Part shown: piece after piece, positions 44,241 through 54,800 of the stretch
Numbering within the stretch: the first letter of the stretch is position 1
Layout of the letters: each line of letters begins with the position of its first letter
Assembly (NCBI GenBank): GCA_002633025.1
Contig: NMRB01000859.1
Coordinates: 68,725 to 132,724 of the forward strand
DNA length: 64,000 bases
Direction of reading: 5' to 3'
Origin: Notospermus geniculatus
Lineage: Eukaryota; Nemertea; Pilidiophora; Heteronemertea; Lineidae
Notes under the pieces: generated by a model
Seen by the model: only the letters and a program-made list of their open reading frames with translations
Told to the model about the DNA's origin: nothing
Database searches by the model: none
Position numbers and translations under genes: made by a program

Positions 44241-45024
44241 TGTTATTTTATTCGTACGCGAAGTCGTTGACGCATAACTAATGGTGCTTGTCGTATTCGC
44301 AGTTCATCTGGTAAATGGAAGGGGTGACGGGTGATTACATAATAAGCTGCCACCCCTTCTATTTGCCTAAACAACTGCAAAAATAGTCAACATGATTAGT
44401 TATGCATGGGTAAAAATCGCGTACGAAAAAAGATTTTTACGTTTGTATCAGCAGCGTGAACTCTATCATTCCAGAAAGTCAACGACAATCCTAGAACTAA
44501 TGTACCACCAACGACTCATGCCACCAAGGGACACACTCTGCGGGCGTTCTATGCCACCTACACCCAAATAAACTGTCTGGGGGATCTTGCGTTGCCTTCT
44601 ACAGAATATGGCTTTATCATGCAAGAGGAGAGCTTGATTCCAGACAAATTTTATCGCAGCCTACCGGACGAAATGACAATGGTATGCAATTGTGGGAAAT
44701 GTGCCACCAGAGTCTGTCCATGCAGGCAGGAGGAAATTCCCTGCTGTATGTTTTGCAAGTGTGCAGCAAGTGGGTAAAGCATGATTGTGTCGTAATCCAC
44801 TGGGAACCACCTCAATATAAATCAATCTGAATAACTGCTGCAATAACATGGACTGATAGATTTAGACCCAATGCAATTTGTTCAGACAGTTCAAGTGCGG
44901 GGGGATGGGCATCGAAAACTCGCAATACTTGTAGGCGCCTATTTAGTGCTCAGAATGGTTTTATCATGAGAAGATCATAGACTTGTGAAATTATTGTGAG
45001 TGAAAATTTGGAAAGCCTCGTAAA

Positions 45025-46720
45025 AAGAGTGCGCCAATGAAGACTTCCCTCCTAGATCCAATACAGGGGTCATTGCTTAAGGAGGTTCTCCCTTCCATTC
45101 TCCCATATTTGGTTGAGATGATAAATGACTCAATGTCCTCTGGTGTGTTTCCTGATGAGATGAAGCTGGCCGTGATTACACCATTACTTAAGAAACAGGG
45201 ATTGGATAATACTGATTTTAAGAATTACCGTCCTGTTTCTAATCTGTCGTACGTCTCGAAGTTACTTGAGAGAGTTGTTGCTGCCCGCGTGCATAAACAT
45301 CTTTCCAACAACAATTTGTATGCCAAGCACCAATCTGCCTATCGCCCTGGCCAAAGTGTTAAGTCGGCGCTCCTGTCAATAACGGATAGCGTTCTGAACA
45401 GCTTCTATCAGAGAGAAGGTGTTGCCATGGTCCTTCTTGACTTGAGCGCTGCTTTCGACACAATAGATCATTCCATCCTGATTAAGCGCCTCCAAGATAA
45501 TTTTGGAGTAGGTGGCATGGCTTTGACATGGTTCTCTTCTTACTTGTCTGGCCGCAGGTTTAGAATAAAGGTTGGCAGCAGCCTCTCCGAGACTAGAGAT
45601 CTTTTGTATGGTGTCCCACAGGGCAGTGTTTTAGGTCCTGTATTGTTCTCTGATCTCATGTTATACTCAGCCACTCGAGAAGGTGTTTGGTCGCCATGAA
45701 ATTATGTGTCATTTCTATGCTGACGACACACAAAGCTGGAAATCCTTCAGCTTTGCTAGGGTGACCTCATTGTCTGTCATCAGTTCTCTGTCAAATTGAA
45801 AGGTGTCTTGCTGATGTGCGTCTCTGGATGCTTGAGAACAAACTAAAACGTAATGACCTTAAAACTGAATTTCTGCTACTCCGGTCACCTAATCAAAGTC
45901 ACTTGTGCAATAAATCTGTTGTAATCAAACTTGGAGATGCCACCATCAAGCCAACTCAATCTGTGAGAAATCTGGGATTTCTTTTTGATAGTGGCCTCAC
46001 ATGTCACGACCAGATATCGCAGGTCCTTTCGGCAGGGTACTTCCATTTACGGAATATTGCATCAGTGAAGAAATACTAGTACCTCCCAACAGATCTTCTC
46101 TTGACCTTGGTTCATTCATTTGTGACATCTAGAATCGATTTCTGCAACGCCTTATATTTTGGTCTTCCGGGATATGAGTTACATCGTTTGCAGAAACTTC
46201 AAAATCAAGCTGCTCGCCTCGTCACTAACACACGGAGGAGTGAGCATATTACCCCTGTACTGAAACAATTACATTGGCTCCCTGTTAAACAGCGGATTGT
46301 TCTTAAGCTACTTACATTTGCCTTCAGAGCTGTGCATGGCACTGGCCCTGCCTATCTCCGGCTGCCTCTCTTCCAGTCGCAGAGATCTACGAGACAGGAT
46401 GTTGCACCACGACTTTGCACTACCTCTGCACGAAAGAAGTCTGCCGGGGACAGGGCTTACAGGACCAGTGCCCCACAGCTCTGGAATGCACTTCCGTGCC
46501 ATATAAGATCTATTGGCGATTATCTAAAGTCATGTGTTAAAACGCACCTTTTTATCAACTGTTTTCGTAAATGATCAATGTTTTAAACTACCCCCTTTTA
46601 TGTTGTCCTGTTTTACTCATTATATTGTATTTAAATTATGTTTTATTCCACTGTAAAGCGCCACTGACAATTTATTTTAAAGTGGCGCTATATAAATACA
46701 CTTAATAATAAATAATTAAT
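45025..46720 (+). mobile_element. CR1/L2-like LINE, 5'-truncated
   Basis: The RT domain begins 45037 with NYRPVSNLSYVSKLLERVV (motifs 1-2), QSAYRPGQSVKSALL, LLDLSAAFDTIDHSIL (motif A) and YGVPQGSVLGPVLF (motif B). A short deletion or frameshift follows; HFYADDTQSW (motif C) is read in another frame at 45711-45740. The C-terminal part continues at 45816-46079 (VRNLGFLFDSGLTCHDQI) and 46101-46574 (FCNALYFGLP, LQNQAARLVT, LHWLPVKQRI, APQLWNALPCHIR). The 3' end holds gtggcgctatataaataca and a taataaataat tail, usual for this group. Frames are broken at about 45690, 45800 and 46078, so it is inactive. Confidence 0.9.
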
Positions 46721-46740
46721 AAAATGTTTTTATTGCTGTC

Positions 46741-46756
46741 ATTCTTTTTTGATACA
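46741..46756 (+). repeat. 16 bp flanking direct repeat, left
   Basis: ATTCTTTTTTGATACA is identical to 47616-47631 and looks like the target duplication of the foldback between them. Confidence 0.7.
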
Positions 46757-46790
46757 AGGTACAAAAAGCACAAAATTGACACACAAAATG

Positions 46791-47617
46791 ATAATAAACA
46801 AGAAGTCAATCTCCAGAATTCACGAATTTTCGACCCCAACCGGGGTCTTTTTCAAGTGGAACTTTACAATCTGAAACTCTAGAAAAGACTGAGGTGAAAC
46901 CCGAATGTAGAACTACATAACCTGTGTAGACAGGACAAACAAGCAATTAAGGAAAGAATAGCGACCAAGCCCCACGGGTGGCCGCTGGACAATTAAGGAG
47001 AAACTAATTCAGCTGAAAGACAAGGGTTGAATAACTGCAGGGTTGCTCAGCCTGACCACAAGCAGAGTGTAAGCAACTGGCGCAGGGCTTCATTTGGCTT
47101 AAAGAAAGTTTATAAATTAATAAATACATAACAAGCACAAAGCGAAAAGATGCACAAAGGTCAACACAAAGTAAAGGAATATAAAGGAAGTCAACTCCCA
47201 GATTTGTAGGAAAAAAACAGAATGGATAATGCAAATCACTGAGCAATGAGAAGAATAAGGCAAGGAGGATTAGAGNTTATGTATTTATTAATTTATAAAC
47301 TTTCTTTCAGCCAAATGAAGCCCTGCGCCAGTTGCTTACACTCTGCTTGTGGTCAGGCTGAGCAACCCTGCAGTTATTCAACCCTTGTCTTTCAGCTGAA
47401 TTAGTTTCTCCTTAATTGTCCAGCGGCCACCCGTGGGGCTTGGTCGCTATTCTTTCCTTAATTGCTTGTTTGTCCTGTCTACACAGGTTATGTAGTTCTA
47501 CATTCGGGTTTCAGCTCAGTCTTTTCTAGAGTTTCAGATTGTAAAGTTCCACTTGAAAAAGACCCCGGTTGGGGTCGAAAATTCGTGAATTCTGGAGATT
47601 GACTTCTTGTTTATTAT
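46791..47617. mobile_element. Near-perfect inverted repeat, 340 bp arms (Penelope-like)
   Basis: The arms 46791-47131 and 47277-47617 differ at only about two positions (gaggtgaaa against gagctgaaa; gcttaaaga against gctgaaaga). The 145 bp centre is unique and a single N lies at 47276, exactly at one junction. Each arm contains gaccccaaccggggtc followed outward by the hammerhead-like pattern (plus strand 47556-47583: cttgaaaaagaccccggttg, then gggtcgaaa). Such motifs sit in the terminal repeats of Penelope-like elements. No RT is encoded. The N makes an assembly artefact possible. Confidence 0.65.
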
Positions 47618-47631
47618 TCTTTTTTGATACA
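47616..47631 (+). repeat. 16 bp flanking direct repeat, right
   Basis: Identical to 46741-46756; it overlaps the last two bases of the right arm. Confidence 0.7.
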
Positions 47632-47792
47632 TACCATTTGCCCGCCGAATGACCATGTGACAGAATCAGCCCATGAACTCTGAGATTTTCCCTGGGAAAA
47701 GCCTTATATACCCCCAAATCCAATGACTGGACAGTAAAATTGCTACTCTTTGGCAAGCATGAAAAAGATACAGAAAATCGATCGTTGTGACA

Positions 47793-48125
47793 GCGGCCAT
47801 GTTGGCAGACATCTTGGATATATCATAAAGCAATCATCTGATGATGCCAAATATGGTTGCAATGAATAGCCTGACCCCCAAAACCTATGGTTAGACACCA
47901 AAATTACCTTCCTGTGACAAATAGGATGGAAGTTGTCCCAGTCGCAGCCGTACGGCGGCCATCTTGGATTTCAGCATTACGTAATCATCTGACAACTTCG
48001 AAAGTAGGTTCATTGGATTGCTTGACCCAAAAAACCTAGGGATAGACACAAAATTGGCCTCGTACCTTGAACAGGGATGGAGTTATTCATGATTTTATGT
48101 GTTGGCGGCCATCTTGAATTTCACC
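47793..48125. repeat. Degenerate ~155 bp repeat with gcggccatcttgga
   Basis: Two full units and the start of a third share gcggccat(c/g)ttgga, aatcatctga, cttgacccaaa, and agacacaaaattgg. Similar words occur in other repeats of the window (1240, 18310). Confidence 0.55.
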
Positions 48126-49166
48126 CTTCCTGCACCTGATTCAGGAAGTAAACCCAAGTTTTTTTTGAAGCCATAGGGGTCCCCTACCAGGATCAAGCAT
48201 CAAATTGAGGGGACCCCGAAATGCACACAGGACCTTTCTCAGCCCCTGGACTATAAGTTGATTTAGGCAAATTGTAACCAGTGATAACACCGAGGCTGGA
48301 CTGATACTTTTGTCGAAACAAAAATGGCCGCCCAGCCTTCGCTTCACCACTTGAGAAGTTCAACCTGCTATTATGGCGTGAGTAGCCCTTCATCAGGTAA
48401 GGTAACATGCTTCAACTTATTTTTCTATGTGTAGCACCACTCAGCTAGCCTATATAGTAACTTAGATTATTGAAATACAGTATATCGATTTCAACAGTTT
48501 TGTCGAGCGAGCCACCGAAAGTACATCCCGGAGCAATATGGCGCTGTCCGATATACATCAGAGTTACGATGCTGGTACAAATCGTTCTCTGACGTTCAGA
48601 TTGGTACCTGAATCCTACCAACCTGCGCGCTGCAGTCGGACGTCGCTTGTTTGGTAGGACCAGTATTGGCCGCCATTTGTGGAGGAATTTAGGCAGTGAC
48701 GTCACTTGGAGATTTTATGTAAATTATGTAAATTTATTCAATTCTCAACACGGCTGACGTACCGGAATGCAGATAGAAGGTGACCTACGTTTGACGCGCT
48801 AGCACCGGCCAATCAGATTCACGAACGCGATTGGCACGCCCGCTTGGCACATACATGTGCAAAAAGCCCCAAGTAAAATCGTTAGGACCGGGTACCAGTC
48901 TAACGGTTCCTGTCCATTACAGCAAACTAGTCACAATAGGTTGTCATTCACCTGACTTAAATTTACAAATTACATATTTTCAGCTCAAGTGAGATAATCC
49001 AATCCTAGTCATCTTACTTCCAACAATAGTCAGTGTCACTGCTCTGAATAATAAGAGTTGGTATCAACCACAAAACTTAAAATCCTCTCTCTGCAAGTTT
49101 CAAGCTCCTTCAGCCCTGTTCGCACTCTTCGTCTTTTGAGAAGAAACTGGCATATCCATGTAGTGA
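48126..49166. other. Region downstream of the second receptor
   Basis: No gene recognised. It presumably holds the receptor's 3' UTR (minus strand) near 48960-49166. A short word run ggccgccatttgtgg appears at 48669-48683. Confidence 0.35.
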
Positions 49167-50411
49167 TTAGTTCCTTTTTGTACAAAATAATTCCGAAACT
49201 TCAGATCGGAACTTCTCACCGCCACCAAGACAGTAGAGATAGAAGTTCGCACAGTGGTTCAACATAACAAGTGTTTGCGAAATCCGACGAAGTGAAATGA
49301 ACATTTCTTGACTCACAGGATCCAAGGTTGAGAGATCCAAGAATTGCTGCAGTATGTAGTAAATATGGATTGGTGTTACTAAGATCAAAAAAGCAAATGA
49401 AACAGAAAGCAACATCATTGTAATGGATCTTTCCTTCTTTTGAGTCCCAGTAAGAACAGATCCTTGCTGCAACTCTTGACGTTTCTTCGCAGCCTCTTTA
49501 ACCTTGACAATAATGATGATATTCGATATCAGAATAGTTGTGAAGGGTATAAGAAAACTAAGAATACTACCAAACATGAGGTAGATTTTGAATCCTGTGG
49601 TCCCTTTGAATTTAGATTCACAAAGTGCATGATGTGGTTTCTGCGCTGGAGCAGGGACCATGCTGATAATGACCGGAATATACCAGAGAGCAATGCTGGT
49701 AAATGCAGCACACACAATACACCTTGTTCTCGGAATGTTGGTTAAGATGGTCTTTGCTGAAAGAGGGTAACATACACATATCATTCTTTGCACTGTCATC
49801 ATCGTCAGGACCCAAACACTTGCACTGTTTAAGCAGTTTGCTCCGTAGAATGCTACTTTGCACAAATGAGGATACCGTAGTGTAAAGACCATCATCCATG
49901 CAATTTGTAAGGTATCAACTACACTCAAAATTCCCATGAGAAAACACGTGCTGTTTGATCTGTTTCTCTTCTTGGTCATGATGACGAGTGAGAGAATGTT
50001 ACCAGCTGAACCAAAAACACTCATGATTGGCTGTATGTACAGGCTCGAGCCTTCCGAAATCAATTTCAAAATTTCGATCATCCTCTCCTGAGTCTTTGTT
50101 AAGTTCGAGCCAGTGTCTTGGGTGGCATTCTGCAGACTGTGGATTCTCTCTGATGTTTCTGACACATTGCTGAAGTTGGGTGTGTCCTCTCCCTGCGCAT
50201 CGTAATAGTCAGAGAGAAATGGTAATTGGCTTGTCACCAAGAAACTTGACCGCGTAGAAGTTGTTCCAATAGATCTGTTATGAAGCGTTTGTTCATTTAG
50301 TGCACGATCAACCTCTTGGGATGCTGTCACTGGAGGTGTAATTTTAGTCCCACTTGCTTCAGCCACGAAACCTGCCAATACCATGAAGAGAATCCAAAAC
50401 GTGCTATCCAT
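49167..50411 (-). CDS. Rhodopsin-like GPCR with long N-terminal ectodomain
   Basis: I start this at the ATG at 50411 (MDSTFWILF); the frame is open for eight more codons, but only to a GTG. The 414-residue product begins with a signal peptide (about 1-21) and a ~105-residue extracellular region with four N-glycosylation sequons (N45, N82, N95, N103). Seven helices follow: TM1 126-146 with GN 137-138; TM2 156-177 with Asp166; TM3 about 192-214, ending VQRM where DRY is expected; TM5 about 274-302; TM6 328-351 with VTPIH in place of CWxPY; TM7 376-394 with NHCANFYLY in place of NPxxY. Cys193 or Cys184 likely pairs with Cys264. The loss of the Asp in DRY is unusual and may raise basal activity or alter G-protein coupling. 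It resembles invertebrate peptide receptors; the ligand is unknown. No intron in the frame. Confidence 0.85.
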   Translation of the reverse strand: MDSTFWILFMVLAGFVAEASGTKITPPVTASQEVDRALNEQTLHNRSIGTTSTRSSFLVTSQLPFLSDYYDAQGEDTPNFSNVSETSERIHSLQNATQDTGSNLTKTQERMIEILKLISEGSSLYIQPIMSVFGSAGNILSLVIMTKKRNRSNSTCFLMGILSVVDTLQIAWMMVFTLRYPHLCKVAFYGANCLNSASVWVLTMMTVQRMICVCYPLSAKTILTNIPRTRCIVCAAFTSIALWYIPVIISMVPAPAQKPHHALCESKFKGTTGFKIYLMFGSILSFLIPFTTILISNIIIIVKVKEAAKKRQELQQGSVLTGTQKKERSITMMLLSVSFAFLILVTPIHIYYILQQFLDLSTLDPVSQEMFISLRRISQTLVMLNHCANFYLYCLGGGEKFRSEVSELFCTKRN

Positions 50412-51470
50412 TTTACGAGTTGTTTTTAAACTCACCAGGATTGCAAATTTGTCCTTCCTGCTTGGATTCCCAGGATATTGTGACTGTGAAGATTTTTCTC
50501 TCTCGTGATAAGTGTGGTTGAAAATTAGATTATCAAATTCACAACTTCTCAGACCTGTTATTACATCAGCTAATTAATCGCATTGGGAATATTTGTCAAT
50601 CTCTGTTATAAGAGAGCCAACAGTTTAAAATGTCATCCACTTCATTATTTCTTGGTACATGATTGTCTAAAATTTCATAATCCCTTGAGTACTTTTTCAA
50701 ACATCATGGCCTACCATGTGTCTGTACTACCTCATACTTTGTACGCACAAACCCATGGAGAACTTCACCAGGCTGGACTGTTTCTCTCGCACCTCGAGTT
50801 GCGGTGCACCAATCAGAACACTTGTTAGCCAACCTACCAGGTTGGCAACAAGCCAATTAAACCAACCGCTGTATATTTTGTGGTTGGAATGTCTTAGGGA
50901 CGAGGATGTCCAGCCATTCTGTCAATTGCGATTTACCCACTTCTCGCATGAACTATGCTCTTGGACAAAAATAGCGATAATTTTCTAAAACAGAGAACGT
51001 AGTTTACAGAAAGACTCACGTGGTATTTAGAAACGTGTAGATTTATCGCAGATGTTAACGATCTACGATAAAAAAGATTATTATAAAACTAACAGCGGGA
51101 GTCAGTCCACAAACAGGAACATCCGATTGAAAGAGCTCACCACAGCGAAGTTCGTCAAGGGTTTATGCGAGCGTAGTCGGAGGGCAGAGCGATGTCACAA
51201 CCCTTGGGAGTCAAGATGTTTTTCAAATGGAATGGAGAAAAATGATCCTACGATGGTGGGTCACCTTTCCTACATTCGAAGTTCAACATCTCCCTGCAGG
51301 TCTAATTAATCTATTTGTTTGAAGAATATCTTATTCAAATGTGACAGGTATGAACACGAACTGCTGATAATTATTGTGTTGTCTTCCTTGCATGGTAGGA
51401 AGTAGGTGCTACAGAAAATGTTGGAAAACTCAGAAACTCAGATATTGGAAATACAAAAACATTTCTACAG
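50412..51470. other. Receptor promoter side and unannotated DNA
   Basis: No gene seen. On the minus strand a strong donor-like cctggtgagt lies 24-34 bp upstream of the receptor ATG, which may be chance. Confidence 0.35.
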
Positions 51471-51472
51471 TA

Positions 51473-52532
51473 CACACAGAAAAATATTCATCTCAGCTTG
51501 AGATAAAAATGTCTTGAACGCTTGTCCGTAAAAGAAGTTACTTTTGTATCTCAAGTTGAGATCTTTGAATCTCAGTACGAATAACTTATGTTTCATGTTG
51601 AGATAGGACTGTCTCAAGTCAAATCTGCCAGCTGAGATGACGGCCGTCTCGATATGAGTTAACAGTGGTCTCTATTTGAGACTGAAATGTGTTCAGTTGA
51701 AACGAGGTTCATTTCGACTGTCCCCAGTCAAATATTCTGGATGATATTTTGTGCTCTTCTCTGGAGACAGATGAGATCATTTTGATATGAACTTATGGAT
51801 TGTTTGTATCAACCCGACAGTTGAGTTCTTTATCAACCCCAATTGTTGGATCTTTCAACACAACTGTTGGGTTGTTTGTAACCAACCACATGGTTGCAAC
51901 AACCCTTAGTAGAGTTATTTGGCCTTGATTGCTTAACTGTCGCAATGCAAAAAAGACCGCAACTCTTAAAATTCAACTTAGCCAATAGGCCGAGAAGCTG
52001 TGTAGAGTTCAGTTTGATAGGGTAGACCAATATCACTATGCACAGCACAGAATCTTTTGCATGGTATTGGTTGAGAGAAAACCGACGCTGTACATTTATT
52101 GTCTTTATAATTCTGAAAGGGAAACATTCACAACCTATAATTTGTATCTCAGATTTCAAACAATAGTTTATCAATATTCTTATGTGTTTTGCTTTCGTAA
52201 GTCAGCGTTTCTGTAATATTTTTTTGCAAATTGCAACACTGTTATCTCGTCAGGCCCAACTGGTGGCCCGCACTGATCTAGTTATTTGCGATGACCAATA
52301 TCTCGATTCGATATATTTATATTGATATCTCAAGCGTGAGATACGTTGCGTATCGGGAGGCTTAACACGCTATTTGTCTCAGGTAGAGTCACAAATATAT
52401 CAGGTTTTGCCACTAGACAGATGCTTTCTCGATTCGAGATATTATTATCTCAAATACAAGATATTTGTGTTTCAAAGGGCTTCGAGACAGCACTTACTGT
52501 ATCTCAAGTGGAGATGAATATTTTTCTGTGTG
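51473..52532. mobile_element. 1060 bp TIR element with repeated TCTCAA/TTGAGA words
   Basis: The ends CACACAGAAAAATATTCATC and complement are flanked by TA (51471-51472 and 52533-52534). The next bases, tcagcttgagata and tatctcaagtgga, extend the inverted repeat. The interior is full of short inverted words: atctcaagttgagat, gagataggactgtctcaa, gtctctatttgagact, atatctcaagcgtgagata, and a second series with caacccgacagttgag and caactgttgggttg. No transposase frame is present. Confidence 0.8.
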
Positions 52533-52534
52533 TA

Positions 52535-52972
52535 TAGGCCTAGTCCATCGATGATGTCTGGCTTTGTGAATTTTCTTTTTTTTAGGCTGAGTTTATGTAG
52601 AGATATACGGTACATGATTACATGTACATGAAAGTTGCTTACGAGAAGAAAGGCCTAAAGAAACAAAATGAGCGACTGCATGTACCTTATTAGCACCTTC
52701 ATGTTTGAATTCACTCGCCGGCATTGCTGGAACTGACAATGATTTTGCTGCGATGTTTTTCTGAAGCGGAAAAAAATCAAAGGTATGTCAAGCGAGAGGG
52801 GAGGCTATCACATTTCTTGGGTCTTCCTGGTTGTTTATACTTTCTAATTTGACCACCAGGTTTGGGATTGGTACATTTGAAAACTCCTCACCAACTTCCA
52901 TACGGAGGACTGTACAGCTGAATTCAAAGACCAAGCTCATGGGGGCATGCATATTCCATGCGTCATGTAGTA
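52535..52972. other. Unannotated interval
   Basis: No gene seen; atgtacatg words only. Confidence 0.35.
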
Positions 52973-53210
52973 AAGTCTGGCAACATCTAACTTTGACCCA
53001 ATGGAATGCGGAAGTTAGGAAATTGATAGTTGGATTTTCTACGGACCTTTAATCACAGGCTACTATTGACTAACCGGTGGAGAGCGCGAACAATCGGGGA
53101 ACGGCCATAAATAGTCGACAGGCATGATTAAAAACCGCAAAGGTCTGCCACATTAGCCTACATGACTTCCGCATTCCATTGGGTCGAAGTCCCGGTCGAA
53201 GTTGGCCGGA
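52973..53210. mobile_element. ~240 bp MITE, related to 55798-56027
   Basis: The left end aaagtctggcaacatctaac continues as aatggaatgcggaagt; the right side holds acttccgcattccattgggt, then decays. The interior matches 55798-56027 in the opposite orientation (tgattaaaaaccgcaaag, gcgaacaatcggggaacg). Confidence 0.7.
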
Positions 53211-53239
53211 CATAAGGCGCCTCTCCACGTGAGAGTTCT

Positions 53240-53728
53240 GGGGCCGGTTTCACAAAGAAAACTTACGTCAGTAGGCTTAAGTCACTATTTTTGGCTAAGC
53301 TAAGACACTGACTTAAGCCCATTTCACAAAGCGACTAAAGTCTGACTTAGCCAAATCGATTTAAGGTGCACAATAAATCGATTAAATGTCCATATTAAAC
53401 GAATCTTATACTTCCGCCGATAAATACACAATAATCTACCAATCAGATGAGAGTTTTTAGCGGCGGATGTGCATGCATGGATTGGATTATGATATTAGTC
53501 CGATGGGAAACTTGGACGGGTTTTGACGATAGCATATTGTAATACCCGGTAAGAGAAACGTGCTGTCAAAAACCACCGAGCATTGGGCCACCGACACAGG
53601 CTATTAAACAAGAGACCATTGACCTGTTTCACAAAGTGACTTTGAGCTAATGGTACATTTTAACCGAATGGAAAATGCATTGAAGTTAATAGTACCATTA
53701 GCTTAAAATCACTTTATGAAACAAACCC
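53240..53728. mobile_element. Repeat with GGTTTCACAAAG ends and an inner palindrome
   Basis: GGGGCCGGTTTCACAAAG at 53240 is loosely paired with ctttatgaaacaaacccc at 53711-53728. Inside, 53628-53722 is a tight palindrome (tgtttcacaaagtgactttg with complement, and agctaatggtac with gtaccattagct). The same kind of end, with ttcacaaag, occurs at 37354. Confidence 0.6.
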
Positions 53729-53800
53729 CATATCCGCAGGGAGTGGGTATATATGGTCTAATTACCTTGACGGTTTGAGAATACGTTTTAAATTAGTTTT

Positions 53801-54800
53801 TAAGACGTTTTTAAATTACAGGGGAGGTCAAGAGCGTCCTCGTTTTATTTAGAAAAGCAGATTCCTTTCGTGCCTTCAATTGTTGGCCATCATCTTCACA
53901 ACTTTGACTTCCCTTTGGAACAGTATATAGCAATTGTAATACCTGAAAACTCGCCACTTGCACGGGTACTTGTTTACCAGATTCAAAATAAGAAATTTGT
54001 CATTAAGTATAATATATCCTCATGAGATATCTTCGAGAACAAGAGATTCGTATGAAGGCAAATTCCTTTTAGCAAAGTTCTTTGTTCATGGAACCGTGGA
54101 TCGTTTTAAATACTACTTCGTTGATCTACGAAACGGGGCTATAAACGGGACACTGGTTATACCAAAATCTGACAGATGTATACATGCAAAAAGGACCAAC
54201 TTAGCCGCCAGGTGGAAGAAAAAGATATCCATTGACTGTTGTATTTCTGGCCTGACCCTCCTTACAATTTACGATGTTGTCGTTTCCAGTGAAATTGCTT
54301 TAACTTACCGATATTACGTCACAATTACTTCATGTCCTGATGCAGATTTTAAGGTAGCGAATGATGTTGTACTTTTACTGGTTAATGTGAAGACGCTTTT
54401 GATTTACAGAAGAGATGCACAGTACAAGCCAGTTAAGCACCAAATCAAAAATATTAAATGGTTAAGTAGTATGCAGCCAAAAAAGGTTCAGGGATTTGTT
54501 TTCCAACTTCTCAGTTCATTTCTGAGTGCTGTGTTCTTATTGCATGTGCCTGGACCGAGTGCAATAGCTTTCACTCAACGATACGAGCCTAAAAATAGCC
54601 TCGTGAAGAATGGATCGGGTCGAATAATCCTGGACGAAACTAAAACATTATTTCAACCACGAGACGAGAAGGATACCAACACAGATTATTTCTACTTCAG
54701 CCCTGTTGATGGGAAATTCTTTCATCTCAAACGACTTATGCGGGATAAGAACGTTGTCGTGTCTGTTGACGTCTATAAACAGGACTGGTGGCGCTCCTGA
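53801..54800 (+). pseudogene. Broken paralogue of the gene at 2520-3533
   Basis: The sequence is collinear with the 2520 gene from just before its start to beyond its stop. The start codon position reads ACG (53805-53807), and a 7 bp deletion follows within the first codons. The first ~65 codons read in one frame, to a TGA at 54023-54025 where five bases or more are lost; the remaining 265 or so codons are open in another frame, to the stop at 54798-54800. The open frame that begins earlier at 53958 is therefore out of register at its N terminus. The long open C-terminal part suggests recent inactivation. A downstream start or different first exon could still rescue it, which I think less likely. 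Confidence 0.75.

Larger units (their letters stand above)
43301..44464. mobile_element. TIR element inserted in the repeat-family gene
   Basis: The left end (aactccacgctggtgattca) pairs imperfectly with the right end (tgtatcagcagcgtgaactc). The inverted repeat continues on the far side of the nested element: ttttattcgtacgcga after 44240 pairs with tcgcgtacgaaaaaaga near 44430. ATC occurs at both junctions (43298-43300, 44465-44467). The gene text rejoins across it. Confidence 0.65.
42880..44785 (+). pseudogene. Repeat-family gene with XPG/PIN-like motif (plus copy, split)
   Basis: The first part (42880-43300) carries LVHHYMTEPS, FLSQFTGDKTS, then in a shifted frame LPAAHSLTGCDVTSKFGTKG and KDFGKAESNVETCIKDAE. 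The second part (44465-44777) has the T-H-A-T-K-G-H-T-L-R-A-F stretch, LPDEMTMVCNCGKCA and the CPCR ... CCMFCKC cluster. The two are separated by the nested elements at 43301-44464. LTGCDxTSxFxxxG resembles the Asp plus helix-hairpin-helix region of FEN1/XPG nucleases (PIN-like fold), which is an inference from one short motif. It stands opposite the minus copy, the two diverging from a centre near 42870. Confidence 0.55.
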
